Source: Clostridiales bacterium
GTDB taxonomy: Bacteria > Bacillota > Clostridia > Saccharofermentanales > Saccharofermentanaceae
Direction: 5' to 3'
DNA length: 64,000 nt
Assembly: GCA_017529925.1 (NCBI GenBank)
Contig: JAFXMZ010000022.1
Span: 1 to 64,000, forward strand
Below the pieces are notes generated by a model that worked only from the letters and a program-made list of their open reading frames with translations, was not told the origin of the DNA and searched no databases. Positions within the stretch are counted from its first letter, which is position 1. Every line of letters starts with the position of its first letter. Shown here in pieces: positions 44,258 through 54,531 of the stretch. Made by a program: the position numbers and the translations under genes.

Positions 44258-46186
44258 TTACCAGCCTGCTGCAGTATAACCTACATCGAGCCAGCACTCG
44301 CCCGTACCGATCTGATCAACTGAAGAATAGTAGGGCATTGCCAGCGTTCCCGAGAAAGGAACCTTGCCTGTAAGGACGTCAACGACGGCATTTCCGCCCT
44401 CGGAGCCGGGGAGATAACACATGATGCATGAATCCCAGGCATCGATATACTTGTCTACGATAACATTTCTTCCTGCGAAGATAAGTGTTGTCGTAGGAAC
44501 ACCGCAGTCTGCAGCGAGAGCGATCGCATCTTCATTTCCGTCGAGCGCCATATCACCGGTGATCGAAAGATCCGTTGTATCGCCGAGCCACTCTGCGTAA
44601 GGTCTCTCGCCAATGCAGAGGAGGACCATGTCACATTCGGCCATCCTGGAAGGATCTGTTACGACTTCAAATCCCATTTCCTCGGCAGCTTTCTTCATCG
44701 CGCTGAGTACCGTGACTCCGGTAGCACACCACTTGAGACTATCGTCTGTTCCGCCTGCCCAGAGGTATGTCCATCCTCCGCACATTATACCGGTGTCGTT
44801 AGCGGCAGGCCCCGTAACATAGATCTTCATTCCGGGCTTGATCTTATAATTCTCGCCGAGCTTAATGGGAACGTAGGATTCTGCTGCCATGAGCCTCGCG
44901 ACTTCGTGAGCTTCCTCTGAATTCCATTCGTATGTCGGCTTGAGATCCTCGAGATAAGGATCATCCATAAGTCCGGCATTGATCTTTACGCGGATTATCC
45001 TGGTAGCGGCATCGTCGAGCCTCTCCTGTGAGATCTCGCCTGTCTTTACCGCATCAACGATATACTGTCTGCATTCTTCATAGTCATTAGGCTCCATGAG
45101 CATATCGATACCGCTGTTTATCGCCTTGATCGTATTCTCCCTCAGATCCTTACCGGAGCAGAAGTGTATCGACTCATAGTCGGAGACGATAAAGCCCTGG
45201 AAACCGTATTCCTCCTTAAGGATCATGATATATTTGCCGTACTCGTGCATCTTGAGTCCGTTGAGCGAGGAGTGTGAGATCATGATGGTCTGTGCGCCTT
45301 CATCTATGAGGGCTTTGTAGATCTGGAGGTTCTCTTCGATCTCTGCATCTGTCATCTGCGCATCACCGCGGTCGATGAGCCTGCCGTCTTCGCCTGTGCC
45401 GTATTTAACGTATCCGTCACCGATAAAGTGCTTGGGGCATGCTACGATACCTTCGGTCAGCATTCCTCTGGTGAAAGCAACGCTCAGGTCCTTTACGATA
45501 GAAGGCTCGGAAGAGTAGCTCTCATATGTCCTTCCCCAGCGGGGGTCCTTTGCGACCGCAACGCAGGGAGCATAGTTCCATATCATGTGCGTATTGGCGA
45601 TATCGCTTCCGACGATCTTGCCCATCCTCTCGGTAAGTTCGACATCGTTTGCAGCACCTACATTGACATTGTGGGGGAAGATAACGCCTGCGTCGGCGAA
45701 GTTTACACCGTGGACGGCATCCTGACCGTAGATGAAGGGGATGCCGGCATCAGAGCGAAGGGCTGCTTCCTGATACCTCTTGATCGTATTCTTCCATTTC
45801 TCGGGAGTGAGGTTGGGGTGTTCGTCAAAGTGGGAGAAAACTGCACCGTAGCACATCTCCTCCATATCAGAGGCCGAAAGTGCCTTGATCATGCCGTGAA
45901 CCATCTGTGCGGCTTTCTGATCGTTAGTCATATTGGCGACGATCTGTTCGGCAGTCATACCCTTATAGCGGTCCGTAGAGGGAGGTGTATCCTCATCGGG
46001 CTCCGTGGGAGAAGGCGCCGTGTCAGTCGGGGCAACGGTAACACCGGGATCTTCCGTCTGATCGGGAGCTTCTGTCTTTGCTGTGTCTTTTTTCCCGTCC
46101 TTACTGTCATCCTTTTTTCCGCAGGATGCGATCGAGACGATCATGGTAAAGGCAAGGATCAGCGATACGATCTTACGAGATTTCAT
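44258..46186 (-). CDS. GH3 family beta-glucosidase-like lipoprotein
   Basis: A 642-residue lipoprotein glycosidase. The N-terminus is a lipoprotein signal ('LAFTMIVSIASC', Cys 22) followed by an acidic Thr/Pro linker. The GH3 N-terminal barrel begins at about residue 75. The block 'KHFIGDGYVKYGTGEDG' (KHF... substrate site) and the nucleophile in 'IVSDYESIHF' (Asp near residue 334) are present, and the C-terminal domain 'ALAADCGVPTTTLIFAGRNV' follows. GH3 enzymes of this layout release glucose or xylose from beta-glucans outside the cell. It is divergent from the GH2-like gene across 168 bp. A TATAAT reading on the minus strand (46219-46224) lies about 30 bases upstream of its start. Confidence 0.92.
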   Translation of the reverse strand: MKSRKIVSLILAFTMIVSIASCGKKDDSKDGKKDTAKTEAPDQTEDPGVTVAPTDTAPSPTEPDEDTPPSTDRYKGMTAEQIVANMTNDQKAAQMVHGMIKALSASDMEEMCYGAVFSHFDEHPNLTPEKWKNTIKRYQEAALRSDAGIPFIYGQDAVHGVNFADAGVIFPHNVNVGAANDVELTERMGKIVGSDIANTHMIWNYAPCVAVAKDPRWGRTYESYSSEPSIVKDLSVAFTRGMLTEGIVACPKHFIGDGYVKYGTGEDGRLIDRGDAQMTDAEIEENLQIYKALIDEGAQTIMISHSSLNGLKMHEYGKYIMILKEEYGFQGFIVSDYESIHFCSGKDLRENTIKAINSGIDMLMEPNDYEECRQYIVDAVKTGEISQERLDDAATRIIRVKINAGLMDDPYLEDLKPTYEWNSEEAHEVARLMAAESYVPIKLGENYKIKPGMKIYVTGPAANDTGIMCGGWTYLWAGGTDDSLKWCATGVTVLSAMKKAAEEMGFEVVTDPSRMAECDMVLLCIGERPYAEWLGDTTDLSITGDMALDGNEDAIALAADCGVPTTTLIFAGRNVIVDKYIDAWDSCIMCYLPGSEGGNAVVDVLTGKVPFSGTLAMPYYSSVDQIGTGECWLDVGYTAAGW

Positions 46187-46354
46187 ATTCTAACCTCCAT
46201 GCTGGTCTGATAGTACTGATTATACCTGTATATCTCTATATATAAAAGTTGGAGAATTCATCCGATAATGCCTCACTTTGTAACGGCCATGTCATACATT
46301 GTCAGTCTGAATTTGGTAAAATAAACTATATTATTATATGCAAAGGCTGTAAAG

Positions 46355-49300
46355 ATGGAACTCGAATACGGTAACAGCGGCTTCGTGCCGTATGATTCAT
46401 TTGAATATATCTACAAGGAACGCGAGCTTCCCGAATTCGGAAATGTCGTGTCTCCCTATGTCAGGACTATATCGACATGGAACTTCTTCCTCGCGACGGG
46501 AGAAGGAGAGATCCCGTTCGGTTTTGAATCCCAGTCTTTCGATGATTCGGAATGGGAACTGATCAATACTCCCTCTTCATGGCAGACTGAGGGATATGGT
46601 CTTCCGCAGAATCTTCTTTATAACTATCCTGTCGAACTCGGAGTTCTCGCCAAGAGGGGAGAGGAGTCGATAAGCGACAAATACATACTCCATTCGACTA
46701 ATTCAGAAGATGAGCAGATCGGTCTTTACAGGGCGAGCGTTCTCTTTACCGAAGAGGATATAGACAGAGCACTCTATCTTGAATTCTCCGGTATCTGCGG
46801 TAAGTTCGAAGTATATCTCAACGGCCAGAGGCTTGCTGCTTCAGGTGCGGTCATGACAGACAGGAGAGTCCTTCTGTCCGATTCGGCCAAGCCCGGAATG
46901 AACCAGCTCGCGATCGCCGTTTACAGGTGGGACAGGGATAAGCACGGAAAGATAATCAAGGAACTCATGAACTTCGGTTTTTCGGGTATCATAAGGCCTA
47001 TCTCGGTCGTTGCCGAATCGCTCCTTGAACTGTCGAATATCCATATCAGGATATCTGATGTTCCCGCTGCATACGTGGATACGATGACAACCGCCATTGC
47101 GACGAGACAGTCATCTGTTGCCAAGGTTCAGCGTGGCGACTTTATGGTAAAGGTCGATTTCAGGCTCAAGAACCATACAGATCTCATAATGCCTTATAAT
47201 GTCCGTGTTTCTGTCCTCGAGGCCAGAGCGGAATATGATCCGTATAAGCTTCCGTATATCAAGATGAATATGCAGCTCGCTCCCGGGGGCACCATTACAT
47301 CCGGTGAGGAGCTCCGTGACGAGTGTGAGTTTATAGCTCTCGATGTTGCCAAGTGGTCCGATGCTACTCCCGTACAGTATGATATCGTTCTTGAAGTCCT
47401 CGATTCCGAGAACAGGACGATATGTGCCAAGAGAAGAAGGTTCGGATTCAGGACAGCCGAGATAATGATGGACAAGTTCCATATCAATGATAAGCCTGTA
47501 AAGCTCAATCTCGTTAAGTATTATGAATTCGATCCCCAGGGTGGTATATGTGTTCCTACAGACAGGTTCAGACAGGATATCATCCTGATGAAGCGTGCCG
47601 GTATCAACGGCATAATCGGACAGGGATTCCCCCTGAGCGACACGCTCCTCGATCTGTGTGACCAGTATGGCCTGTATGTCATAGCATCCGCCGACAGACG
47701 CTATATGAAGGAATATATGGAGTCTGCGATGAACCATCCTTCGGTCATAATGTGGGGCATCCAGGAATATGGTTTTGATGCCGAAAAGTGTGCCCGTGTA
47801 AAGGCGGCTCTTCAGAAACTCGATGATACCAGACCCTGGTACTGCGAAGCTGACAGGACAAAAAAGATAAGCGATCTTGCTCCATTCCCGACGGATGCGG
47901 GAGCTGTATACGGTCCATGGGAGGATCTGTGCCTCGACCGTTCACGTATCTTCTCAAAGAATAAGACGGGAAAGAACCTGTTTGAGAGCATTCCCGGAAG
48001 ATCTCATTTCAGTGATGACGATTCGGATTATAAGTGGATACACCATGCAGATCTCGTAGGAGGCAAGCAGAAGGCTAATTCAAGTATCGGTCAGGGTATA
48101 GTCGATGCAGAGCGTAATCCCCATCCGGTATTCCTCGATATCAAGAGGCAGTGCTCGAATATCGATATTTTCCCGTCTCCTTCCGATCCCACGTCTCTCG
48201 TCCTGCGTAATACGCATCCTTTTGCATATACCCCTGAAGTAAGGCTTGAGTGGAAGGTCCTCCTCGGCGGCAACAAGGTAATGTCCGGCGGTGGAAACAT
48301 CAATGAGATCGAACCTGACGGAACAAGGAATCTCAGATTCCCGCTCAATATCGCGAAATATCTTAAGGACGGATGGGCAGAAGGCAAGGCTGAACTTATC
48401 GACATGTATATGGAGGCTCTCTCCCACGAGATAGTCTTTGATATCAGCCTGAAGCTTTCCAAAGATACATATTATGCGAATGAGGGATATGAGATCGCAT
48501 TCTATCAGGATGTTCTCGCACCCGAGTGTGCCAATCCTGTTGCCATAACAGAAGATAACAGGCCCAGACTGGGAAGCGGAGCTGCTCCTGCCTCTGATCC
48601 TGATGCTCCTGCTATAGAAGGACCGGAAGGCGGACTCATCAGGACTTCATCTGATGAGGAAAAGGATACTGCCGAAGTCATGAGCGGTGAGGGAATATCT
48701 CCCGATAAGATTGTCGGAGGACTGACTCCGGAACTTGAGAGCAAGATCGACGAGCAGATCGAGAATGCCATGCTCACCATGGATGCGATCGCGAATGCAC
48801 CTAAGCATGAGACTAAGATCGATCCTATCGTCAATAAGTTCAAGGTGATCTCGATGCCTGAGTATATAACTGTCGGCAATGCCGATTCTTCCTTCAAGTT
48901 TGACAGAAGGACGGGTGCGGTCTGTGATATCGAAGTCGGAGGGAAGCATTTCATCAGAGGAAGCTTCATGCCGAGTTTCTACAGATGTCCATCAAATATC
49001 GACAGGACCGACAGGAGCTTTATCCTTGCCAAGACGATATTCTCCAAGGAGACGGACTATGAAGCGATCCAGCAGTCGCTCGAATTCGATACATGCCGCT
49101 ACGGCATAGAGAACGGAGTATTCTCTCTCGTTTCGAGATACAGGTCCTTTGCGATGAAGGGTGATATCCTCATAGCATATGAGATACCGTCATCGAATAT
49201 GATGAAGATAACGATGTCGTTTACTCCCAAATATGACCTTGTAAGATACGGCTTCAGGGTCCCTGTCGAGAAGGACGGAATGCTCTGCTCATGGTACGGA

Positions 49301-49690
49301 AGAGGCCCCGGAGAGTCATATTATGACCGTAAGGATTCGGCTAGGATAGGATATTTCGCGGCAGGTGCCGACAAGATCTACCATCCTTATGCACGTCCTG
49401 CAGAGAACAGTTCCCATACCGATACGGCTGCAATGCAGCTCTCTTTCGATAAGAAGACGCTCAAGGTTACGAGGACTGAGGGCAAGAAGTTCGATTTTAC
49501 GATCCTGCCTTTCACTCCGGAGCAGATGAATGATTATCTGCATGAAGAGCAGCTGATGCAGAATGATACATGTGAACTCTTCGTTGATTTCTGCTCGAAA
49601 GAGATAGAGAGGACGTCGACCAACAATACAGGACTTCCGCTCAGGAAGAATGTCGACTATAAGGATTCGTTCGTAATAAGTCTTAAGTAA
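46355..49690 (+). CDS. GH2/LacZ-like protein with altered catalytic region
   Basis: A 1111-residue cytoplasmic protein with the layout of LacZ-type beta-galactosidases. A sugar-binding beta-sandwich is at about residues 60-215, an immunoglobulin-like domain follows, a TIM-barrel region spans about 385-600, and a C-terminal 'Bga small' domain contains 'SWYGRGPGESYYDRKDSARI'. The acid/base strand reads 'IMWGIQEYG' with Glu471 where LacZ has 'SLGNESG'. A Glu (544, 'KNLFESIPG') sits at about the right distance for the nucleophile, but the 'CEYAHAMGN' context is missing. The segment between it and 'ERNPHPVFLDIKRQ' is about 34 residues shorter than in E. coli LacZ, lacking the 'GGFVWDW' strand. A Pro/Ala/Asp-rich insert is at about 755-810. 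It may be inactive or have a new specificity. Confidence 0.8.
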   Translation: MELEYGNSGFVPYDSFEYIYKERELPEFGNVVSPYVRTISTWNFFLATGEGEIPFGFESQSFDDSEWELINTPSSWQTEGYGLPQNLLYNYPVELGVLAKRGEESISDKYILHSTNSEDEQIGLYRASVLFTEEDIDRALYLEFSGICGKFEVYLNGQRLAASGAVMTDRRVLLSDSAKPGMNQLAIAVYRWDRDKHGKIIKELMNFGFSGIIRPISVVAESLLELSNIHIRISDVPAAYVDTMTTAIATRQSSVAKVQRGDFMVKVDFRLKNHTDLIMPYNVRVSVLEARAEYDPYKLPYIKMNMQLAPGGTITSGEELRDECEFIALDVAKWSDATPVQYDIVLEVLDSENRTICAKRRRFGFRTAEIMMDKFHINDKPVKLNLVKYYEFDPQGGICVPTDRFRQDIILMKRAGINGIIGQGFPLSDTLLDLCDQYGLYVIASADRRYMKEYMESAMNHPSVIMWGIQEYGFDAEKCARVKAALQKLDDTRPWYCEADRTKKISDLAPFPTDAGAVYGPWEDLCLDRSRIFSKNKTGKNLFESIPGRSHFSDDDSDYKWIHHADLVGGKQKANSSIGQGIVDAERNPHPVFLDIKRQCSNIDIFPSPSDPTSLVLRNTHPFAYTPEVRLEWKVLLGGNKVMSGGGNINEIEPDGTRNLRFPLNIAKYLKDGWAEGKAELIDMYMEALSHEIVFDISLKLSKDTYYANEGYEIAFYQDVLAPECANPVAITEDNRPRLGSGAAPASDPDAPAIEGPEGGLIRTSSDEEKDTAEVMSGEGISPDKIVGGLTPELESKIDEQIENAMLTMDAIANAPKHETKIDPIVNKFKVISMPEYITVGNADSSFKFDRRTGAVCDIEVGGKHFIRGSFMPSFYRCPSNIDRTDRSFILAKTIFSKETDYEAIQQSLEFDTCRYGIENGVFSLVSRYRSFAMKGDILIAYEIPSSNMMKITMSFTPKYDLVRYGFRVPVEKDGMLCSWYGRGPGESYYDRKDSARIGYFAAGADKIYHPYARPAENSSHTDTAAMQLSFDKKTLKVTRTEGKKFDFTILPFTPEQMNDYLHEEQLMQNDTCELFVDFCSKEIERTSTNNTGLPLRKNVDYKDSFVISLK

Positions 49691-49698
49691 TAAAAAGA

Positions 49699-50424
49699 TC
49701 AGGATGTACTCTTAAGAAGCTCACTCAATTCACTTTGGGTGAGCTTTCTGTATGTCCCGGACTTAAGATCCTTAAGTTCTATGTTCATAAAGCGTATACG
49801 GCGGAGCTTGGAGACCTTATATCCCAGGTATTCGCACATCCTCCTTATCTGACGGTTCAGTCCCTGTGTAAGGATGATCCTGAATGTATGAGGCCCGGTT
49901 ATTGTGACCTTGCAGGGGAGGGTGGTGGTCCCGAGTATCGGGAGACCGCCTTCCATCTTTCTCCTGAAGTCATCGGGATCCGTGATCCTGCCCGATACCC
50001 TGACCTCATATTCCTTCTCATGTCCGTTCTCGGCGCGAAGGAGCCGGTTCACTATATCGCCGTCGTTTGTCAGCAGGATAAGACCTGATGAATTCTTGTC
50101 GAGCCTTCCGATCGGGAATATCCTTTCGGGGAATCCGATATAATCGATTATGTTGTCGGGATCATCGGGATCTGTCGTGCATGTGATACCGAGCGGCTTA
50201 TGGAATGCAATATAGATATGTTCACTTTTCGAAAAGGGGGTAACGGCATTGCCCTCGACAGTGACCTCATTCTCCCCGGATACGGTCATGCCTGTGACAG
50301 CGGGTACGCCGTCGACCATAACCTTTCCTTCATCGATAAGCCTGTCGGCTTCGCGCCGGGAGCAGTACCCGGAGGATGATATGAACTTGTTAAGGCGCAT
50401 CGGGAACTGATCAGAGCCAGACAT
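49699..50424 (-). CDS. rluF: 23S rRNA pseudouridine synthase (RluF-like)
   Basis: A 241-residue RsuA-family pseudouridine synthase. An N-terminal S4 RNA-binding domain ('RLNKFISSSGYCSRREADRL') is followed by the catalytic domain with the active-site Asp in 'IGRLDKNSSGLILL' (about residues 101-114). The sequence around 'KPLGITCTTDP' and 'FPERIFPIGRLD' is closest to RluF, which modifies U2604 of 23S rRNA in E. coli. The start overlaps the end of the histidine kinase gene by 14 bases, so it is part of that operon. Confidence 0.88.
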   Translation of the reverse strand: MSGSDQFPMRLNKFISSSGYCSRREADRLIDEGKVMVDGVPAVTGMTVSGENEVTVEGNAVTPFSKSEHIYIAFHKPLGITCTTDPDDPDNIIDYIGFPERIFPIGRLDKNSSGLILLTNDGDIVNRLLRAENGHEKEYEVRVSGRITDPDDFRRKMEGGLPILGTTTLPCKVTITGPHTFRIILTQGLNRQIRRMCEYLGYKVSKLRRIRFMNIELKDLKSGTYRKLTQSELSELLKSTS

Positions 50425-52204
50425 TATTAGCCTCCGCTCTCTTGAGCGTAAACGTAAATGTGGTGCCCTTTCCGTATTCGGATTCTACCGTGATCTCCTC
50501 GCCCATATATGCAAGGAGCTCCTTGGCGATAGCAAGACCCAGACCGGTGCCCTTCTTGCCTCTTGCACGGTCTGCCTTGAAGAATCTGTCAAATATATGA
50601 TTGATGTCATATTCATGTATTCCCTGACCGGTATCGATAACGGAGATCATTACCTTGTCGGCAATGTCATTATACTCGGCAGAGATCGTTATGGAGCCGC
50701 CTGCCGGAGTATACTTCTTCGCGTTGTCCAGAAGGATAACGAGTATCTGCTCGACACGGTCGGGATTGCCCATAACGGTAGGCAGCTTTCCTGTTGTAAA
50801 GAAAAGACTGAACTTGATCTGCGATTCTCTCATAACGGCCTGGAACTTCGTCTCGAGATCAGAAAGGAGAGTATTGATGTCGAAAGGATACATCTTGAAT
50901 GCCAGTGTCCTCGACTGGAGCTTGGACAGTTCGAGCATGTCGTCGATGAGCCTCGAGAGCCTCAGTGTCTCGTTCAGTATGATCCCGTAGTATTTCTGAC
51001 GCTTCTCCTCATCCCTTACCATTCCGTCCGCGAGAGGCTCGATAAGTCCGCGCAGTGTCTGAAGGGGAGTACGGAGCTCATGGGATATATTGGCTACATA
51101 GTCCTTCCTCGTCCTCTCGAGCTTGAGCTCTTCGGTTATATCCCTGAAGAAGCCCGTCGCACCGATGCACTTCGATCCGTCATCCATATCAAACTTCGGA
51201 ACGAGAGTGACCTGATAAGCATAATCGGGACCTTCGATGAGGCGTTCCTTCTTCTGTCCTTCGGCCAGACAGTCGTTCACATCATGCCAGACATCCTCAA
51301 AAGGGATGAGATGGAGCTTCTCGGTAAACAGGTTCTTCTTCGGAACCTTCGCGAAAATCCCGTTCATTGTGTCGTTCATCACGGTCGGATTGCCGATCTC
51401 ATTAAAGACGACGATGCCTTCAGAGATGACATTGAAGATATCTTCGAGCCTGTTACGCTCGACAGTAAGGTCGTTGATCGATTTTGAAAGTCTGTCGGCC
51501 ATCTTGTTGAACGACGCGGCAAGCTCTCCGACCTCGCCCTTGCTGTCCTCATTGGCCCTGACGTTATAGTCGCCCCTTCCGTAGGAACGTGCGACCTTGT
51601 TGACATCCTGGATAGGCTCGATGATCCTTCTTACCATTATGATGACGGGAATGAGCATCGTAAGCGCCGCAGCAAATGTCGAAAGGAGAAGTATATTGAT
51701 GTACTGGTTCATTACCGAGTCTTCCATGAGCTCGGTCGCCATTACGAGATAAAGCCCCTCGTCCGAAAGCTTGGACTGGATGATGATAAGATCCCTGCCC
51801 CTGATATTCGTTACCTGGTACTGATCATCATTCTCGGAAAGCCCGCCGAGCATATTCTCCCTGATGAAATCGACGGTCTTTTCCTCGTCCCTGGTGCTCA
51901 CGGCATCATCACCGCGGGGAAGGAGGACAGAACCGTCTGAAGAGAATATATATGTGGAACACTCAGTTATATCATTCTCACCGAAAAGGAACTCGATGCC
52001 GCCCGGTCCGTAGATGACCGGATCGTCGGCGAGCATAGCCTTAACTGCTTCGGATTTTTTGAAAGCTGATTCGATCTGGATTGAAAGGGTCGCATTCTGA
52101 CCGGCGATCTTAAAGGCAATGGTAGCAAATGCCATTGAAGCACACAAAGCGCCCAGGACGAGCAAAACGGTCCTTCGCATCAGTGTACTGTTATTGAAGA
52201 GCAT
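50411..52204 (-). CDS. membrane sensor histidine kinase (HAMP-PAS type)
   Basis: A 597-residue kinase with the WalK/PhoR-like layout. A transmembrane helix near residues 8-28, an extracytoplasmic sensor of about 140 residues, and a second helix at about 168-192 are followed by HAMP, then a PAS-like domain at about 255-360 ('VISEGIVVFNEIGNPTVMND'). HisKA has the phospho-His in 'ISHELRTPLQ' (about residue 375), and the ATPase boxes read 'ILLDNAKKYTP', 'DTGQGI' and 'GTGLGLAI'. It overlaps the response regulator by one base, so the pair is co-transcribed. Signal and targets are unknown. Confidence 0.93.
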   Translation of the reverse strand: MLFNNSTLMRRTVLLVLGALCASMAFATIAFKIAGQNATLSIQIESAFKKSEAVKAMLADDPVIYGPGGIEFLFGENDITECSTYIFSSDGSVLLPRGDDAVSTRDEEKTVDFIRENMLGGLSENDDQYQVTNIRGRDLIIIQSKLSDEGLYLVMATELMEDSVMNQYINILLLSTFAAALTMLIPVIIMVRRIIEPIQDVNKVARSYGRGDYNVRANEDSKGEVGELAASFNKMADRLSKSINDLTVERNRLEDIFNVISEGIVVFNEIGNPTVMNDTMNGIFAKVPKKNLFTEKLHLIPFEDVWHDVNDCLAEGQKKERLIEGPDYAYQVTLVPKFDMDDGSKCIGATGFFRDITEELKLERTRKDYVANISHELRTPLQTLRGLIEPLADGMVRDEEKRQKYYGIILNETLRLSRLIDDMLELSKLQSRTLAFKMYPFDINTLLSDLETKFQAVMRESQIKFSLFFTTGKLPTVMGNPDRVEQILVILLDNAKKYTPAGGSITISAEYNDIADKVMISVIDTGQGIHEYDINHIFDRFFKADRARGKKGTGLGLAIAKELLAYMGEEITVESEYGKGTTFTFTLKRAEANNVWL

Positions 52205-52890
52205 TATTCGACCTCGAACTTATAGCCTACGCTGTAAACCGTCTGGATGCTCCATGTCGCACCTGTAACGGATATCTTCTGTCTGATCCTCTTGATGTGG
52301 GTATCGACGGTCCTTGAATCTCCATAATAGTCATTGCCCCAGACGAGCGCGAGGATCTGCTCTCTTCCCATGACCTGTCCGGGATGGGATGCGAGGAGGT
52401 GGAGGATCTCAACTTCCTTGGGTGTGCACTGGATGGGATCGCCGTTGACCTTGACGCTGTAGTTGTCAAGATTGATCTCAAGACCGGAGAAACGCAGGAG
52501 AGACTGCGACTCGGGTACTTCTGAAGTCCTTCTGAGGACGGCCTTGATCCTCGCGATGACCTCGCGGGGGGAGAAAGGCTTAACGATATAGTCATCGGCT
52601 CCGAGCTCAAGACCGAGTACGCGGTCTATCTCTTCGCCCTTTGCAGTAAGTATGATTATCGGCGTGGAATAATTCTTCCTGACCTCACGGCATACCTCGA
52701 GACCGCTCATCTCGGGCATCATTACATCGAGCAGGATAAGATCCGGCTTCTCCTCATTGACCATACGGAGCGACTCGGCACCGTCAAAGGCATCAGCATG
52801 CGTATAATGCTCGCTGTCCAGATAAAGGGATAATGATTCGTGAACTATCGGATCGTCGTCACAGATAAGGATATGTGCTGTTTGAGACAT
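52204..52890 (-). CDS. OmpR/PhoB family response regulator
   Basis: A 228-residue regulator. The receiver domain has the acidic pocket ('CDDDP'), the phospho-acceptor Asp55 ('LILLDVMMPEMSG'), the conserved Thr ('IILTAKGEE') and Lys ('DYIVKPFSP'). The C-terminal winged helix ends in 'TVDTHIKRIRQKI' and 'TVYSVGYKFE'. The start at 52890 is chosen because AAGGAG lies seven bases upstream; an ATG at 52920 would add ten residues. It partners the histidine kinase downstream. Confidence 0.94.
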   Translation of the reverse strand: MSQTAHILICDDDPIVHESLSLYLDSEHYTHADAFDGAESLRMVNEEKPDLILLDVMMPEMSGLEVCREVRKNYSTPIIILTAKGEEIDRVLGLELGADDYIVKPFSPREVIARIKAVLRRTSEVPESQSLLRFSGLEINLDNYSVKVNGDPIQCTPKEVEILHLLASHPGQVMGREQILALVWGNDYYGDSRTVDTHIKRIRQKISVTGATWSIQTVYSVGYKFEVE

Positions 52891-53052
52891 CTTATTACTC
52901 CTTGCCACCGTTTTTGACATACAAAAGCATTATACAGCATTTTTTCCGTAGTTTGAATAAATGGACGAAAATAAATATTATTTATAACTTTGACGGTGAT
53001 GTTATAATCAGATGTATACTTTTCGAAAAGAATAAGGAACGGTGGACAGTCA

Positions 53053-54531
53053 ATGAAGAGACAAATAAGGAAAGCATTATGCCTTGCGCTGGCATCGACA
53101 TTTATCCTGGCTTCGTCATGTTCTCTTAACAGGAAGGATAAGGAGAAGGAAAAAGATGACGACAGCGATCAGGCGGCCGAAGATGTCATAGATGCGGCAT
53201 CCGGCTTCTGCGGTGCTCTTTCCTCCGGAAGATCCAAGAAGATACTTAAATATGTTTCCGAAGATGCTGATACTGACCTTGCGTCAAGGATAGACGAGAG
53301 GGACGATATCTCGGAAGCTGTCATAGAGAAGATGCTCTCGACCATCACATTTGAAATAGATGAGGACTCCGCCGAGGGCGACGAGGATGACGAAGAAGGA
53401 TCGGTAGATGTCGTCATCACGATGATCGACCTGGATTCTGACGCCAGGGACCCCGAGAATTACGACAATGTAGGCGAATTCGAGGACAAGCTCGACAGGA
53501 TCGATGATACAAGGGAATATGAATATACGCTCGATCTTGTGCTCGAGGACGGTAAGTGGGTTATCGATGCCGACAGTGCGGAGGATGTCATAGATGACAT
53601 CTGGAAATATCTCGAGAGCACGTCGGATCTCTGTATCGGACTCGACGAGATAATGAGGGAGACAGAGACTGTCCCTTCGACATCCGGAACTACAGAGGAC
53701 AATGATCTGCCGGATCCTGATTCGGATCTCTATGATGCTGCCGATGTCCTCGACGGATTCATGTGGTATTTCGATATCGATGAGAATGGTACATTTATCA
53801 ATACGGAATATATCGACGTGGCGCTCACGTTTACCTGTTATTACGATGAGGTCGATCTTAGCGGCGTATGGTATCAGGTCGTTTCCGACGGCAGTGTTCT
53901 CTATACGAGCTCGAAGGGAGAATATGAGGCATTCTTCTGCGAGTATAACGGTGCCCCCGCAGATGCTCACGGACTGATAGAGACGGGGGAGTATACTTTC
54001 ACTTTCTATAACGGAGAAGAAGAGCTCACGAGCGCTACAGCAAAGGTCACGCTCGATATATCCGACAAGAAGCTCAAGGATGTGATCGATCTGTCTTTCG
54101 ATGAGGGGTTTAAGTACTATGACAAGGACGTTGAGGCCCTTGCCGAGCAGACGGGATTCTTTAATTATGACGTAGAAGCCACGACTGACTTTATCGAAGG
54201 AAATGTCTTCCCGGAAGGCTATTCCGAACCGGTCGAACTGACTGCACTCCTGAAGGATGGCGTAAAGGAGTCTGATATTCCTGAAATGTATTATGCTTTC
54301 TATAAGCTCGACGGAACCGATTACGGTGATATCGATGTCGCGGATTTTGAGATCTTCGATGTGCAGGGAGAGCTTTATACATATACTGAAGGCACATTCA
54401 TGGAATTCTATTACGGATACCCTTATGAGCCCTGTTATCTCCTTGTTCTGGTAAGCAGGACGCCTGATCTCGAGACGCCTGTCCTGGCGGGAATCTGCAA
54501 GGTAACACCGGAGTTTGATGATTATGAGTGA
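53053..54531 (+). CDS. acidic lipoprotein of unknown function
   Basis: A 492-residue lipoprotein with the signal 'LASTFILASSC' (lipid Cys at about residue 23), then a very acidic mature protein. Residues about 40-190 look like an NTF2/DUF4878-like domain ('YEYTLDLVLEDGKWVIDADS'), and the C-terminal 300 residues are beta-rich repeats of similar style. No enzyme motif is seen. The next gene resembles it in its N-terminal domain and overlaps it by eight bases, so the two may act together at the envelope. A TATAAT at 53003-53008 has a poor -35. Confidence 0.7.
   Translation: MKRQIRKALCLALASTFILASSCSLNRKDKEKEKDDDSDQAAEDVIDAASGFCGALSSGRSKKILKYVSEDADTDLASRIDERDDISEAVIEKMLSTITFEIDEDSAEGDEDDEEGSVDVVITMIDLDSDARDPENYDNVGEFEDKLDRIDDTREYEYTLDLVLEDGKWVIDADSAEDVIDDIWKYLESTSDLCIGLDEIMRETETVPSTSGTTEDNDLPDPDSDLYDAADVLDGFMWYFDIDENGTFINTEYIDVALTFTCYYDEVDLSGVWYQVVSDGSVLYTSSKGEYEAFFCEYNGAPADAHGLIETGEYTFTFYNGEEELTSATAKVTLDISDKKLKDVIDLSFDEGFKYYDKDVEALAEQTGFFNYDVEATTDFIEGNVFPEGYSEPVELTALLKDGVKESDIPEMYYAFYKLDGTDYGDIDVADFEIFDVQGELYTYTEGTFMEFYYGYPYEPCYLLVLVSRTPDLETPVLAGICKVTPEFDDYE

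Noticed and set aside
52990..53008. TTGACG and TATAAT as a promoter of the acidic lipoprotein gene
   Set aside because: The spacing is only 7 bp, far from the usual 16-18, so they cannot form one promoter. The TATAAT may still be used with another -35.
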